NCBI GenBank assembly: GCA_041389725.1
Contig: JAWKRG010000018.1
Coordinates: 20,174 to 84,173, forward strand
Origin: Polyangiaceae bacterium
GTDB lineage: Bacteria > Myxococcota_A > Polyangia > Polyangiales > Polyangiaceae
Length of the DNA stretch: 64,000 nucleotides
Reading direction: 5' to 3'
Below are positions 37,293-46,827 of the stretch, piece by piece; within the stretch, counting starts at the first letter, position 1; each line of letters starts with the position of its first letter. A program made the position numbers and the translations under genes. A model generated the notes under the pieces. It did not search any database and was not told the DNA's origin. It saw only the letters and a program-made list of their open reading frames with translations.

Positions 37293-38315
37293 ATGCTCAT
37301 GAAGCGCTTGTTCGCCCTGGGCCTGTCACTCTGCCACTGCGGCCCCGCACCCATGACTCAGTCGCCCAAGCCGCCCGAACCCGTGACGGAGCCGAGCGCG
37401 GACACGACCGAGCCCGAGCTGCCAAAAGCCGATGCGAAGCTCTCGGCGGAGCTGCGGCGCAACGTCGAGCATTTGGCCAGCAAGATCGGCGAGCGCAACA
37501 CGAAGAAGCACTGGGAACTCGCGTCGGCGGCGGACTATCTCGTCGACGAGCTGAGCGCGGCCGGCTACGAAGTGGGGCGCCAAGGATACGAGGTGGACGA
37601 CGTCGTCGCGCAGAACCTCGATGTCTCCGTTGGCGGTGCAGAGCGCGGCGACGAGATCCTGGTCGTCGGTGCGCACTACGATTCGGCGCCCGGTAGCCCC
37701 GGTGCCGACGACAACGCCACGGGGGTCGCGGCGCTGCTGGCCCTGGCGCGTCGCTTTCGCACGCAGCGACTCCGTCGCAGCCTGCGCTTCGTGTTCTTCG
37801 TCAACGAAGAGCCGCCCTACTTCCAGACCGATCGCATGGGCAGTCTGGTGTACGCCAAGCACAGTGTGGCGCGCGGGGACCGCCTGGTGGGCATGCTGAG
37901 TCTGGAGAGCCTGGGCGTGTACAGCACGGCGCCGGGGTCCCAGCACTATCCCGAAGGCCTGGCCAAGGGACATCCGACCCAGGGCGACTTCGTCGCCGTC
38001 GTTGCGGACACGGGCTCGAAGCAGTTCGGTACGGCGCTGCTGGCATCCCTGAAGAGCGGACCCGTGCCCGCAGTGTTCGATGCCCTGCCAGCGGACACGG
38101 AAGGCGTTGGCTGGTCCGACCATTGGGCCTTCTGGCAAGTGGGCGTGCCCGCGGTGATGCTGACGGACACCGCGCCCTATCGCTATGCGCACTACCACAA
38201 GGCGACGGACACTCCCGACCGCGTGGACTACGAACGACTCACCCACGTCGTGCTGAGCATCGCCCGCGCGGTGGAGGACGTGGCCAACTCCGAGCGCGTG
38301 CCCGCGCGCGAGTGA
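37293..38315 (+). CDS. M28-family zinc aminopeptidase-like lipoprotein
   Basis: 340 aa with a short lipoprotein signal (FALGLSLCHC). A Pro/Glu-rich linker leads to a catalytic domain with the M28 metal ligands: VGAHYDSAPGSPGADDNATG (His, Asp), VNEEPPYF (Glu-Glu), MLSLESLG and a C-terminal HYHKATDTPDRVDYE (His). The protein is exported and tethered. It is divergent from purEK and followed 9 nt later by the Tat-signal gene. Confidence 0.9.
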   Translation: MLMKRLFALGLSLCHCGPAPMTQSPKPPEPVTEPSADTTEPELPKADAKLSAELRRNVEHLASKIGERNTKKHWELASAADYLVDELSAAGYEVGRQGYEVDDVVAQNLDVSVGGAERGDEILVVGAHYDSAPGSPGADDNATGVAALLALARRFRTQRLRRSLRFVFFVNEEPPYFQTDRMGSLVYAKHSVARGDRLVGMLSLESLGVYSTAPGSQHYPEGLAKGHPTQGDFVAVVADTGSKQFGTALLASLKSGPVPAVFDALPADTEGVGWSDHWAFWQVGVPAVMLTDTAPYRYAHYHKATDTPDRVDYERLTHVVLSIARAVEDVANSERVPARE

Positions 38316-38324
38316 CGGCGAGGC

Positions 38325-38840
38325 ATGCAAAGTAGCAAGCGAACTTCCCGCCGGCGCTTTGCGGGCGCAGTGCTGCTCGGCACGACCGCAGTCGCGGCGG
38401 GAGTCGCCACACTCCGCGCAACGGGCTACAGCGTGCCCGACGACGTCAAAGGACGGCTGCGAGTGCTGTCGCCGTGGCAGTACGTGGTGATGAAGGCCGT
38501 GGGCGCGCGCATCATCGCGCCCGCGATGACGAACGTTGCGGACTTCGCCGATGGCTATCTGCAAGACTTGGCGGAGGCGGACCGCGGCGATCTGATGAAC
38601 TTGCTCGCGCTGATCGAGCACGGCGCGCCGCTCTCGGCCGGGCACTTGCGTCGTTTCTCGGAGCTGCCGGCGCCGGCGCAAGACGAGGTGTTGCGCAGCG
38701 TGAACGAGAGCTCGCTTCCCCTGCTGCGTGCGGGGTTCGAGGCGCTGAAAGCCATCGCCTTCATGGCCCACTATCGCCTGCCCGAGGCCTGGCCAGCGCT
38801 GGGGTATCCCGGGCCGATCGTGCCGCGGAGCGTGCCGTGA
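38325..38840 (+). CDS. Gluconate 2-dehydrogenase subunit 3-like, Tat signal
   Basis: 171 aa. The N-terminus TSRRRFAGAVLLGTTAVAAGVATL has a twin-arginine motif. The mature part has the helical pattern of the small subunit of membrane FAD dehydrogenases (WQYVVMKAVGARIIAP, FADGYLQDLAEADRGDLMNLLALIEHG). It ends GTGA-overlapped with the GMC gene, so the two subunits are coupled and probably exported together through Tat. Confidence 0.8.
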   Translation: MQSSKRTSRRRFAGAVLLGTTAVAAGVATLRATGYSVPDDVKGRLRVLSPWQYVVMKAVGARIIAPAMTNVADFADGYLQDLAEADRGDLMNLLALIEHGAPLSAGHLRRFSELPAPAQDEVLRSVNESSLPLLRAGFEALKAIAFMAHYRLPEAWPALGYPGPIVPRSVP

Positions 38841-40375
38841 TCTTGCGCGGCTCCGAGCGCCTTTCGGACGAGCGCATCGACGTCGACGTCGTCGTAGTGG
38901 GCACCGGTGCGGGGGGCGGTATGGCGATGCGCGAGCTGTCGCGCGCCGGCCTTTCCGTGGTCGCGCTGGAAGAAGGCTCGCACGTCGAGACGCCGAGCAT
39001 GACGCAACGGGAGGACGAAATGCTGCCGCGGCTCTACCAAGAGCGCGGTGGGCGCATGAACCAGGACTTGACCATTCGCGTGCTGGGCGGCCGCTGCGTG
39101 GGTGGCTCCACGGTCCACAACATCAATCTGTGCAAGCGTTTGGCGCCAGAGATCTTGCAGGCTTGGCAGGAAGGGCATGCCGTGCGCGGACTGTCCGGCG
39201 CCAGCCTCGCGCCGGACTTCGAAAGCGTGGAGCGAGATCTGAGCGTCAGCGAAATCCCCGCGAGCGATCGCAACGCCAACAACCGCGTGCTGCAGCGCGG
39301 CGTGGAGGCCCTGGGTTGGCGTGGCGGGCCGCTGCGCCACAATCGAGTCGGCTGTCAGAAGAGCGGATTCTGCGAAGTCGGCTGCCCCTTCGGAGCCAAG
39401 CAGAATGCCGCGCGCGTGCTGGTGCCAGCGGCTCTCGCAGCGGGGGCGACGCTCTACACGCAAACCCAGGCGCTGCGGGTCCGCCATGAAGCGGGTCGCG
39501 TGTCGGGCGTGATGGCAGCACTCCTCGACGAGCGCGGGCGGCCTCATCACACCCTGGAGATCCGCAGCAAGCTCGTGGTGCTGGCGGGTAGCGCGATCGG
39601 CAGCGCGGTGCTGGCCGCCAAGAGCGGGCTGCCGGACCCGAACTTCCGCCTCGGGCGTCGCTTGCACCTGCATCCCGGCGCGCCCGTGGTGGGTGTCTTC
39701 GACGAGGCCATCGACGGCTTCAAGGGCATTCCCCAGAGCTACGAGTGCACCGAGTGGTTGGACCTTGCCGCGGGCAGCGATCGTCGCATCTGGATCACCA
39801 CGGCCTTCGCGCATCCCATTGGTGCCGCGGTGACGCTGCCCGGCTTCGGACCAAAGCACTTCGAGTGGATGCAGCGCTATCGACACATCGCGGTGCTGAC
39901 GGCAATGATCCACGACGAAACCGTGGGCCAAGTGCGCGTGAAGCGCGATGGTCGTCCCCTGATCGAGTACAGCTTGGGCGAGAGCGACCGGCGGCAGTTG
40001 GCTCGCGGTGTGCGCGCCTGCGCCCGGCTGCTGTTCGCCGCGGGCGCGAAATCCGTGCTCGTGCCCAGCAATCCGCCGATCGAGCTGCGAGACCCCAGCG
40101 GCTTGGACGACCTTGCTTCGGAAGCAGTGATTCCGCTCTCGGCCGCCTCCAGCATGGGGCTCGCCGCTGCCCACCCCATGAGCACGCTGCCCATGGGGGA
40201 CGATCCCAAGCGAGCCGTGGTGGACAGTCGAGGGCAGCATCACCAGGTGCGCGGGCTCTACGTCGTCGACGGCAGTGTGTTCCCGACCAGCATCGGTGGC
40301 CCGCCGCAGATCCCGATCTACACGCTCTCGAAGCATCTCTGTCGCCACGCCGTCGACGCGCACCGTCAGGGTTGA
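38837..40375 (+). CDS. GMC-family FAD oxidoreductase
   Basis: 512 aa from a GTG overlapping the previous stop. FAD-binding VVVVGTGAGGGMAMREL, RVLGGRCVGGSTVHNINLC and the C-terminal HPMSTLPMGDD plus YVVDGSVFPTSIGGPPQIPI are GMC signatures. A Cys cluster (VGCQKSGFCEVGCPFGAKQNA) is typical of membrane alcohol or sugar dehydrogenases. It lacks its own signal and likely travels with the Tat subunit. No cytochrome c subunit is adjacent. The substrate is unknown. Confidence 0.9.
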   Translation: MILRGSERLSDERIDVDVVVVGTGAGGGMAMRELSRAGLSVVALEEGSHVETPSMTQREDEMLPRLYQERGGRMNQDLTIRVLGGRCVGGSTVHNINLCKRLAPEILQAWQEGHAVRGLSGASLAPDFESVERDLSVSEIPASDRNANNRVLQRGVEALGWRGGPLRHNRVGCQKSGFCEVGCPFGAKQNAARVLVPAALAAGATLYTQTQALRVRHEAGRVSGVMAALLDERGRPHHTLEIRSKLVVLAGSAIGSAVLAAKSGLPDPNFRLGRRLHLHPGAPVVGVFDEAIDGFKGIPQSYECTEWLDLAAGSDRRIWITTAFAHPIGAAVTLPGFGPKHFEWMQRYRHIAVLTAMIHDETVGQVRVKRDGRPLIEYSLGESDRRQLARGVRACARLLFAAGAKSVLVPSNPPIELRDPSGLDDLASEAVIPLSAASSMGLAAAHPMSTLPMGDDPKRAVVDSRGQHHQVRGLYVVDGSVFPTSIGGPPQIPIYTLSKHLCRHAVDAHRQG

Positions 40376-40454
40376 CGCGAGGCCGGTCGGGCGCCGCGGC
40401 CGGCCCGGCGCCGCGAGATCGAGTGACGTGATACGGAGCTGGGCCTTCAGCTAG

Positions 40455-42134
40455 TCAACAGCTGTCGGGAGCGCGGAAGGTCTGGCCGTCATCGACGATG
40501 CTCCATTCAGGCTGACCATCGGTGCCGGCCGCGAATTCGACCGTCGTGTCGCTCCAGGCACCTGAACTGCCGGCCTTCTGCAATGCCTCCCGGGCGCGCT
40601 CCAAGCTGCAGCGCGGAAGCGTCACTTCCTGGGTGGCGCACTCGGAGGTCTTGCGCGAGGAGAGACCGGTCGCGCTCACGTCGACCTGGATGCACCCGGT
40701 CGGCGTTCGGTAGCTGTACACGACGCGGGCCGTCGAACTTCGCGTCAGATCCATCTCCTTGTTGGAGAAGTGCCCCGTTGCCTTGAAGCCCACGAACTTG
40801 GCCGCCCCGTCCTGGCGCTGAGCCGCCGACGCCGCGCGCGGGGCGAAGCCCGCGGGGTCGAACTTGCCGGGCTTGATCACCGCCACCTCACCGTTGCCCA
40901 GGGCGATCTCGATCGTCTTTTCCTCGTGGAACAACGTCATGCCGAAACACGCGACGCAGGAGCCCAACGTGGCCAGCACGACCACGCCGCAGGTGATCAG
41001 CGCGGCGTAGCCGAAGCGGCCACCGCGTTTCTCTTCCGGGGCGCGCGCGCCTGTCGTGTTCGCCAGCGTGCTCAAGTCGCTCATGGGTGTGAGCGCGGGA
41101 AATGGATGGCTCGGTCCCGACTGCAGTTGGCTGGGGCTGGTCGCGGCGCGTGCCGGGGCGTCGGCGCCGGGCTGCACCAAGGCTTCCACCGGCACGAAGC
41201 TCTCCGGGAGCAGCGCCTGCATTGCCCCGCGCAGCGCCTGGGAGAAGTCCCGCGCACTCTGGAAGCGATAGTTCGGGTCTTTCTGCAGGGCGGTGAGCAG
41301 CACGTCCTCGATCGGAGCCGGAATGTCCGCGCGGAGGCTGATGGGGCGTGGAGGCATTTGCTCCACGTGCGCCTTCAACAGCTCGTAGAGCGTGTTGGCC
41401 ATGAAAGGGCGCTGGCCCGTCACGACCTCGAACAGCGCGACTCCAGCGGAGTAGAGGTCGGCGCGCGGATCTACGTTTGCACCTGCAGCCTGCTCCGGCG
41501 CCATGTAGAAGGGCGTGCCCATCAAGGACCCGGCGCGGGTGGCGTCGCTGACGCCACCGAGGTCGGGCCGCAGCTTGGCGATGCCGAAGTCGACCACTTT
41601 CACGTGTCCAGACCGGGTGAGGAACACGTTGTCGGGCTTGAGGTCACGATGCACGATGCCCTTGTCGTGGGCCGCCGCCAGCGCGTCGAGTAGTTCCAGG
41701 AAGATCCTCGTCGCGCTACCCAGCGGCAGCGGCCCGTGGCGCGCGACGAGGCTGGAGAGGGGCTCGCCTTCCAGTAGCTCCATCACGATGTAGGGCCGAC
41801 CGTCGGCTAGGGCGGCCATGTCGCTGACACTGACGATACGCTCGTGGCGAATCAGATTCACGGCGCGCGCTTCGGCGAAGAAGCGCTCGACCAGGCTGGG
41901 GCTCGCGGAGCACTCCTTGCTCAAGACCTTGATCGCGACTTGACTGCCGATGGCCGGATGCACTGCGCGGTACACCGTGCCCATGCCGCCCTCGCCGATT
42001 TTGCGCGAGACGCGGTAGCTGCCGACGGTCGCGCCCAAGAGCTCGTCGCCGCGAGCGTCCAACAGCGTGCCGCCGTCCTGGGTGCAAAACCCAGGAGCGG
42101 GGTAACGCCGGCCACACTCGGAGCACACGTACAT
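40455..42134 (-). CDS. Ser/Thr protein kinase with membrane-anchored C-terminal domain
   Basis: 559 aa. The N-terminus MYVCSECGRRYPAPGFC has three Cys in a zinc-ribbon-like pattern. The Hanks-type kinase domain (about 40-300) has IGEGGMGTVY, catalytic Lys in VAIKVL (K69), HRDLKPDN (D164), DFG (182-184) and MGTPFYMAPEQA. A linker and a TM segment (about 400-425) follow. The extracytoplasmic domain has paired Cys (GCIQVDV...SECATQEV...RCSLERA). It probably senses an external signal and phosphorylates targets read by FHA proteins. Confidence 0.93.
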   Translation of the reverse strand: MYVCSECGRRYPAPGFCTQDGGTLLDARGDELLGATVGSYRVSRKIGEGGMGTVYRAVHPAIGSQVAIKVLSKECSASPSLVERFFAEARAVNLIRHERIVSVSDMAALADGRPYIVMELLEGEPLSSLVARHGPLPLGSATRIFLELLDALAAAHDKGIVHRDLKPDNVFLTRSGHVKVVDFGIAKLRPDLGGVSDATRAGSLMGTPFYMAPEQAAGANVDPRADLYSAGVALFEVVTGQRPFMANTLYELLKAHVEQMPPRPISLRADIPAPIEDVLLTALQKDPNYRFQSARDFSQALRGAMQALLPESFVPVEALVQPGADAPARAATSPSQLQSGPSHPFPALTPMSDLSTLANTTGARAPEEKRGGRFGYAALITCGVVVLATLGSCVACFGMTLFHEEKTIEIALGNGEVAVIKPGKFDPAGFAPRAASAAQRQDGAAKFVGFKATGHFSNKEMDLTRSSTARVVYSYRTPTGCIQVDVSATGLSSRKTSECATQEVTLPRCSLERAREALQKAGSSGAWSDTTVEFAAGTDGQPEWSIVDDGQTFRAPDSC

Positions 42135-42274
42135 CGAGGCGAGACGGGAGCATCGCAGAGGCGACGCAGATCGTCCAACGATTGCGCGCCGAAAGGTTGC
42201 GCAGCAAAGCAGCACGCCGCCAGTTTCCCGCTTTGGGCTGGCGGCGGCTGCACGAAGCGGGTAGGGACCCGGGG

Positions 42275-43087
42275 GTGAAGCTCCGCATTCGTGGCGTCGA
42301 CCTATGGGTCGAAGACAGCGCGCCCGGCAGCTCGCGAGAAGCCGTTCTTTTCAGCCACGGGCTGTTGTGGTCGGCGGACATGTTCGCGCATCAAGTCTCG
42401 GCGCTGCGTGACCAGTTTCGCTGCGTGGCGTGGGATCACCGCGGCCAAGGACGAAGCGATCCGGGTGAAGGTGACGCGCTAGGGATGGACCAGCTGACCC
42501 TCGACGCCCTGGCGATCATGGATCGGCTCGAGCTTTCGTCTGCCCACTTCGTCGGGCTGAGCATGGGCGGGTTCGTGGGCATGCGACTGGCAGCCCGCTA
42601 CCCCGAACGCGTTCGCTCTCTTTGTCTGCTGGAAACCAGCGCGGGGCCCGAGCCACGCAAGAACCTGCCGAAGTACCGCGTGCTGGTGTTCGTCGCGCGC
42701 CACCTGGGCGTGCGCCACGTCGTGGACGCCGTCATGCCGGTCATGTTCAGCAAAACCTTCCTGACGGACCCGCGCTACGCCGCGGTTCGCAGTGAATGGC
42801 GCCAGCGCCTCGCCGACAGCCGGGACGACATCTGGCGAGCGGTGCAGGGCGTGCTTCGGCGTCCCGGCGTGGAACACGAGCTGGATCGAATCACTTGTCC
42901 CACGTTGGTCATCGTCGGGGACGAAGACAAGGCGACGCCGCCGGACAAGGCCGAGGCCATCGTGCGTGGCGTGCGCAATGCCCGCTTGGCCCGCGTGCCC
43001 GAGGCCGGGCACACCTCCACGGTCGAACAGCCTGAACGGGTCTCGCAACTCTTGCGCGACTTCTTGCGGGCCCAGCCGCGCGATTGA
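42275..43087 (+). CDS. Alpha/beta hydrolase
   Basis: 270 aa with a GTG start. VLFSHGLLWSADMFAHQ (oxyanion region), nucleophile elbow VGLSMGGFVGM, GDEDKATPP (Asp) and EAGHTSTVEQPE (His) complete the triad. It resembles the 3-oxoadipate enol-lactonase/lipase group. It is divergent from the kinase gene. The substrate is unknown. Confidence 0.87.
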   Translation: MKLRIRGVDLWVEDSAPGSSREAVLFSHGLLWSADMFAHQVSALRDQFRCVAWDHRGQGRSDPGEGDALGMDQLTLDALAIMDRLELSSAHFVGLSMGGFVGMRLAARYPERVRSLCLLETSAGPEPRKNLPKYRVLVFVARHLGVRHVVDAVMPVMFSKTFLTDPRYAAVRSEWRQRLADSRDDIWRAVQGVLRRPGVEHELDRITCPTLVIVGDEDKATPPDKAEAIVRGVRNARLARVPEAGHTSTVEQPERVSQLLRDFLRAQPRD

Positions 43088-43128
43088 GCAGCGTGGCGAC
43101 CTGCCGCCGTCTTGCGCTACACTTTGAG

Positions 43129-43527
43129 ATGATGCGCGCGGTCACCGTCTTCTGGCTTTGCGCTGGCGTGCTGACGCCGCTGTCGGGGCTTGCGCAGCCG
43201 CAGCTGGACGTCGTCGATCCCTGGAAGCACGAACCCATCGCCGCGCTCGACCCCGGTGACCCTTGGGACGACGTCGGCTTCAGCCTGCCCGACATCCGCG
43301 ACCCGTGGCAGGGCGCCGAGCCCGCGCCGGCGCTGCCAGAACTGCAAGACCCCTGGGCTGACGTTCGTTCCCCCGCGGTCGCGCAGCAGGCGATCCCAAC
43401 GGCTTCCTTCGCGGACCTCGCCGTATCGAGCGTCGCAGCGCCATCCAGCGCAGCGCCGCGATCCGGCGCGCCGTCACCCGCGACACGACGCGCGCCCGTG
43501 CCAACGGCGGCGTTCCCGCTGCCCTAG
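43129..43527 (+). CDS. Small secreted protein with DPW repeats
   Basis: 132 aa. A clear signal peptide (VTVFWLCAGVLTPLSGLAQ) is followed by four DPW motifs (VVDPWKHEP, GDPWDDVG, IRDPWQGAEP, LQDPWADVRS) spaced about 15-25 residues apart. The tail is Ala/Pro/Ser-rich and likely disordered. No family was recognised. The repeats could be short binding motifs. Confidence 0.65.
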   Translation: MMRAVTVFWLCAGVLTPLSGLAQPQLDVVDPWKHEPIAALDPGDPWDDVGFSLPDIRDPWQGAEPAPALPELQDPWADVRSPAVAQQAIPTASFADLAVSSVAAPSSAAPRSGAPSPATRRAPVPTAAFPLP

Positions 43528-43539
43528 GTTGATCCGCGC

Positions 43540-44988
43540 TCAGTGCTTGCGGCGGCCGTCGAGGATCTTCACGAAGGAGCGGCTGGCGAGCTCGGCGGGC
43601 GAGAGACCACTGAGGCGCACGGCCTCTTCCTCCGTCAGTGCGCCGCAGTTCTTGGCGCGCAGGAAGAAGTTGAGCAGACCTTGCCCCGTGGCTGCGTCGT
43701 CGAAGACGTCGCCCACCAGCGTGGCTTGCGCGGCGCGGTCGACGAACTTGGTCAGGCGCTCGCTGGCCGTGTCGAGGCCTTGCAGGAAGAAGGAATACAC
43801 CGCCGCGTAGCGCGTGGGCAGCTGACCCGGGTGCAGATCCCAGCCCTGGTAGTAGCCGTTGACCAAGGAGTGCATGGCCTGATCGAAGTGCAGCTTCCAG
43901 GCGCGGTGGACCGTGTCGAGGTTCTCCGCCAATTGGCGGGGCGTCAGCGGCGGACCATCCTTCGCTGCCGCGTGGGGAGCGATGGGCATGATCGTCGTCG
44001 CGCCGTCGCTCATCCACACGCCGGTACTGGCCAATGAGACCTGCATCACGTGCTTGGCGAAGTCACAGGACGCGTGGGTCATGCTCTGGTAGGCCGCGGT
44101 GATGTTGCAGCTCGCGGTGTAGTCGTAAGTGCCGAAGTGCGCAGCGACGATGCGGCCTTCGCCAGCCGCAATCAACGCGGCCAGCCCGGCGCGGCCGTCG
44201 GGGCCGATGATCACCTGGGTCTGCTCCACCATGATCTCCATCTTCAGCGAGCCCGCAGCAAAACCGGTCTTTTGCTCGAGGGCGGCGAAGAGCTTCACCA
44301 GGGCGTGAACCTGCTCGGGTAGGGTGACTTTGGGCAGGGTGATGACGAAGTTGTTGGGCAGCTTCTTTTCAGCCTTCGCCGCGAGCTCCGTCAAGAACAG
44401 ATCCAGCGTGCGCACGGAACGCTGGCGCAGCTCTGCGGTCAGGGGCTTGATGCGGATGCCGAGGAACGGCGGCAGTCCGCCTTCCTTCATGCCGACGGCG
44501 ACTTCGCCCGCAGTGCGAACGGCATCCTTGTCTTCCTCTTCGTCGGGGCGGTTGCCGTAGCCGTCTTCGAAGTCGATGCGGAAGTCCTCGACTGCTTCAC
44601 GCTGCAGCTTGTCGACGATTCGATCGTAGAGAATGGACGCGAGCCAGGCGGGGCGGTTCAGGGTTCGCGCTGCCTCGGGATCCTTGCGCACGGCCGCGAT
44701 GATTCCCTTCGACTCGTCGAGCTGAGCCGGAAGGGTCTGGCTGCCCGGGAGGTCGAGGGCGCGCGCGAAGGTGAAGGCGTCGGGCGCGTAGGTCGCGAGC
44801 ATGCGACTCGCCAACTCGCCGAGCTTCTTGGACGTGCCGGCTTTGAACAAATGCGCGCCGCCGTACACCGTGTGGACAGGTTGGCGGCTGCCACTCTCGC
44901 CGGGGAACTGCTTGTTGAAGCGAGCCTCGGCTTCGGTCAGGGTGGCGAGTTCACGGTCGATGTCGGCGCTGGATAGGCTGGTTTTCAT
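43540..44988 (-). CDS. HpcH/HpaI aldolase-like (DUF6986) protein
   Basis: 482 aa. Conserved segments include VEDFRIDFEDGYGNRPDEEED, GIRIKPLTAELRQRSVRTLDLF, LKMEIMVEQTQVIIGPDGR, AAHFGTYDYTASCNITAAYQSM and NGYYQGWDLHPGQLPTRYAA. These match a PEP-utilising or citrate-lyase-like TIM-barrel family annotated as DUF6986. The acidic DFEDGYG and the EIM motif probably bind Mg2+. The reaction in this organism is unknown. Confidence 0.72.
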   Translation of the reverse strand: MKTSLSSADIDRELATLTEAEARFNKQFPGESGSRQPVHTVYGGAHLFKAGTSKKLGELASRMLATYAPDAFTFARALDLPGSQTLPAQLDESKGIIAAVRKDPEAARTLNRPAWLASILYDRIVDKLQREAVEDFRIDFEDGYGNRPDEEEDKDAVRTAGEVAVGMKEGGLPPFLGIRIKPLTAELRQRSVRTLDLFLTELAAKAEKKLPNNFVITLPKVTLPEQVHALVKLFAALEQKTGFAAGSLKMEIMVEQTQVIIGPDGRAGLAALIAAGEGRIVAAHFGTYDYTASCNITAAYQSMTHASCDFAKHVMQVSLASTGVWMSDGATTIMPIAPHAAAKDGPPLTPRQLAENLDTVHRAWKLHFDQAMHSLVNGYYQGWDLHPGQLPTRYAAVYSFFLQGLDTASERLTKFVDRAAQATLVGDVFDDAATGQGLLNFFLRAKNCGALTEEEAVRLSGLSPAELASRSFVKILDGRRKH

Positions 44989-45188
44989 GGCGCCCGAGGT
45001 CTACGACGACTTGCCAGCGCCGTCATCCCATTGCCTCCTTTGCGGGCATCGCCGCAGCGTCCGCCGGGATTCGTCCCCGCGCCGACGGCTGTCCGCCATC
45101 AGCTATCGGCTGTCGGCTGTCGGCTCGGCGGAGCGCATGGCGGAAGGCCCATCTCGGCGCAAGACCTTCATGCCGGACGTCGGCCGGT

Positions 45189-46676
45189 TCAGGTCGACTG
45201 CAGAAAGTGCGCGCGTTCGCGGACCGTCGTCCAGCGGCGGAAGGTATCGAGGGTGCTTTCATCCTCCTGGAGCAGCTTCTCGAACAGCACGTCCTGGATG
45301 CCTTTGTGCACCGCGCAGATGTCGCTCTCGCGCATGCGCCCGAAGATCGAGCCCTGGGTGCGGTAGTTGTGTTCCGGCTTGTTGCCGCAGTAGGGATTGT
45401 AGGTGCAGCTCACGCAGTCGGGCTGGCCGTCCAGGTTGGACGCGAGCACCAGCGCGCGGATGGTGTCGTGCATGATCAAGTCGCGATACCGCGCCGTGTC
45501 CACGTGCCCGATGCAGAAGCTCGGGTCGCCGGTCTCGGCCAGCATGCGCCCTTCGTCGCTTGTGTAGACCGCGCCGTCATAGTTGAAGGTCAGCTGGCCC
45601 AGGCCCGCACCGCCCGGTGAGCGAATGTCGAGGAAGTTGGGATCCTCTCCGGTCAAGATCTTGGTCAGGAAAATCGCCGCGTAGCGCTCCATCACGCGAG
45701 TGCCGCCGCGGTTGAGTTCCAAGATGTAGTCGAGGGCCTCGCGGTAGAACTGCATGTACTGCGCGCGGTCGTACTCGATCTTGTCCTGGGTCTTGCCGGC
45801 GAAGCCGAAGGGATCCACCGGTCGCAGGAAGATGGACAGGCAACCCAGGTCGACGAAGGTATCGACGATGGCCTTGGCTTGCCCCAGGGCGCCGCGGGTG
45901 ATCGTGGGCAGGGCTTCCACGTGGTAGAGCACCGGGTCGAGCCCCTGCTCGCGATAACGCGCGTTGACGCGGCGGATGCCTTCCGCCGCTTTTTGGTAGG
46001 CATTGCCTGAGGGGAGCACGCGCTGCTTGTTGTGCAGCAGTTCCGGCCCGTCGATGCTGGTGCAAATCTGCACTTTGTTGGCGACGAGGTAGTCGAGCTT
46101 CTCGTCGTCCAAGAGCGCCAAGTTGCTGACGAGGGTAAACTCAAGCTCCTTGCCGTAGGCTTTGTTCTTCTCGAGCGCGTACTCGATGGCGTGGCGCATC
46201 ACGTCGAAGTTGACGAGGGGCTCCCCGCCCTGGAACTCGATGGTGACGCGCGGCGACGTGGTCTGCAGCGCCAACTCCACCGCCTTCTCCGCGGTCGGCC
46301 GTGACATGTCGGTCTCGACTTGGGACATCTCGGCGCGACTGGCGTGGCAGTAGACGCAAGTCTCGTTGCAGCGCAGCGTCACCACCAGAATGCTGAGATT
46401 GGGCCCATGTCGCAGAAAGCGCCGGCGCCCACTCAGGCGTTGCACTAGGCGCGCCTCGCTCACGCGATCACGGATGAAGCCGCGCTCGGCCAGCCGGTCC
46501 TCCAGCTCCGGCGACAGCTCCCCGCGATACAGCGCTTTCAGCTCGTCCGGCGAAACGAAGGCGAAGTCTCCAAAGTCCGTCGTCAAGAGCACGCGATCCG
46601 CCACGGGGCGAAAGCGGAAGGGCAAGAGCTTCTGCGTGCTCTTGGGCGGAACGCCGAGGGACTGCAATGGAAACAT
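45189..46676 (-). CDS. Radical SAM/SPASM enzyme, HxsB-like
   Basis: 495 aa. The N-terminal LLPFRFRPVADRVLLTTDFGDFAF matches the start of the His-Xaa-Ser maturase HxsB. The radical SAM cluster is LRCNETCVYC (C103, C107, C110), followed by IEFQGGEPLVNFDVM. The C-terminal SPASM region carries CVSCTYNPYCGNKPEHNYR and a later Cys (DICAVHKG) for an auxiliary cluster. Such enzymes modify peptides after translation. No HxsA/C/D partner or His-rich precursor is visible nearby, so it is an orphan here. Confidence 0.85.
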   Translation of the reverse strand: MFPLQSLGVPPKSTQKLLPFRFRPVADRVLLTTDFGDFAFVSPDELKALYRGELSPELEDRLAERGFIRDRVSEARLVQRLSGRRRFLRHGPNLSILVVTLRCNETCVYCHASRAEMSQVETDMSRPTAEKAVELALQTTSPRVTIEFQGGEPLVNFDVMRHAIEYALEKNKAYGKELEFTLVSNLALLDDEKLDYLVANKVQICTSIDGPELLHNKQRVLPSGNAYQKAAEGIRRVNARYREQGLDPVLYHVEALPTITRGALGQAKAIVDTFVDLGCLSIFLRPVDPFGFAGKTQDKIEYDRAQYMQFYREALDYILELNRGGTRVMERYAAIFLTKILTGEDPNFLDIRSPGGAGLGQLTFNYDGAVYTSDEGRMLAETGDPSFCIGHVDTARYRDLIMHDTIRALVLASNLDGQPDCVSCTYNPYCGNKPEHNYRTQGSIFGRMRESDICAVHKGIQDVLFEKLLQEDESTLDTFRRWTTVRERAHFLQST

Positions 46677-46749
46677 CGTGCCGATGATGACACAAAAGCG
46701 TCAGCAGCGTGGGGTCCGCTACGTACGGTGCTCCCGAGTCGCTCGTCTT

Positions 46750-46800
46750 GGTTTGGGTTGGGTCTCGACGCGCGGCGTCGCGCCTCGTCGCCTCCCGCAA
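46750..46800 (+). repeat. Dispersed ~55-bp repeat, copy C (diverged)
   Basis: GGTTTGGGTTGGGTCTCGAC then GCGCGGC, GCGCC and CGCCTCCCGC follow the order of copies A and B but with more changes. It lies between the radical SAM gene and the sigma-operon tail gene. Confidence 0.4.
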
Positions 46801-46827
46801 ACAGCGGGCAATGGCGCGCGGAACCCC

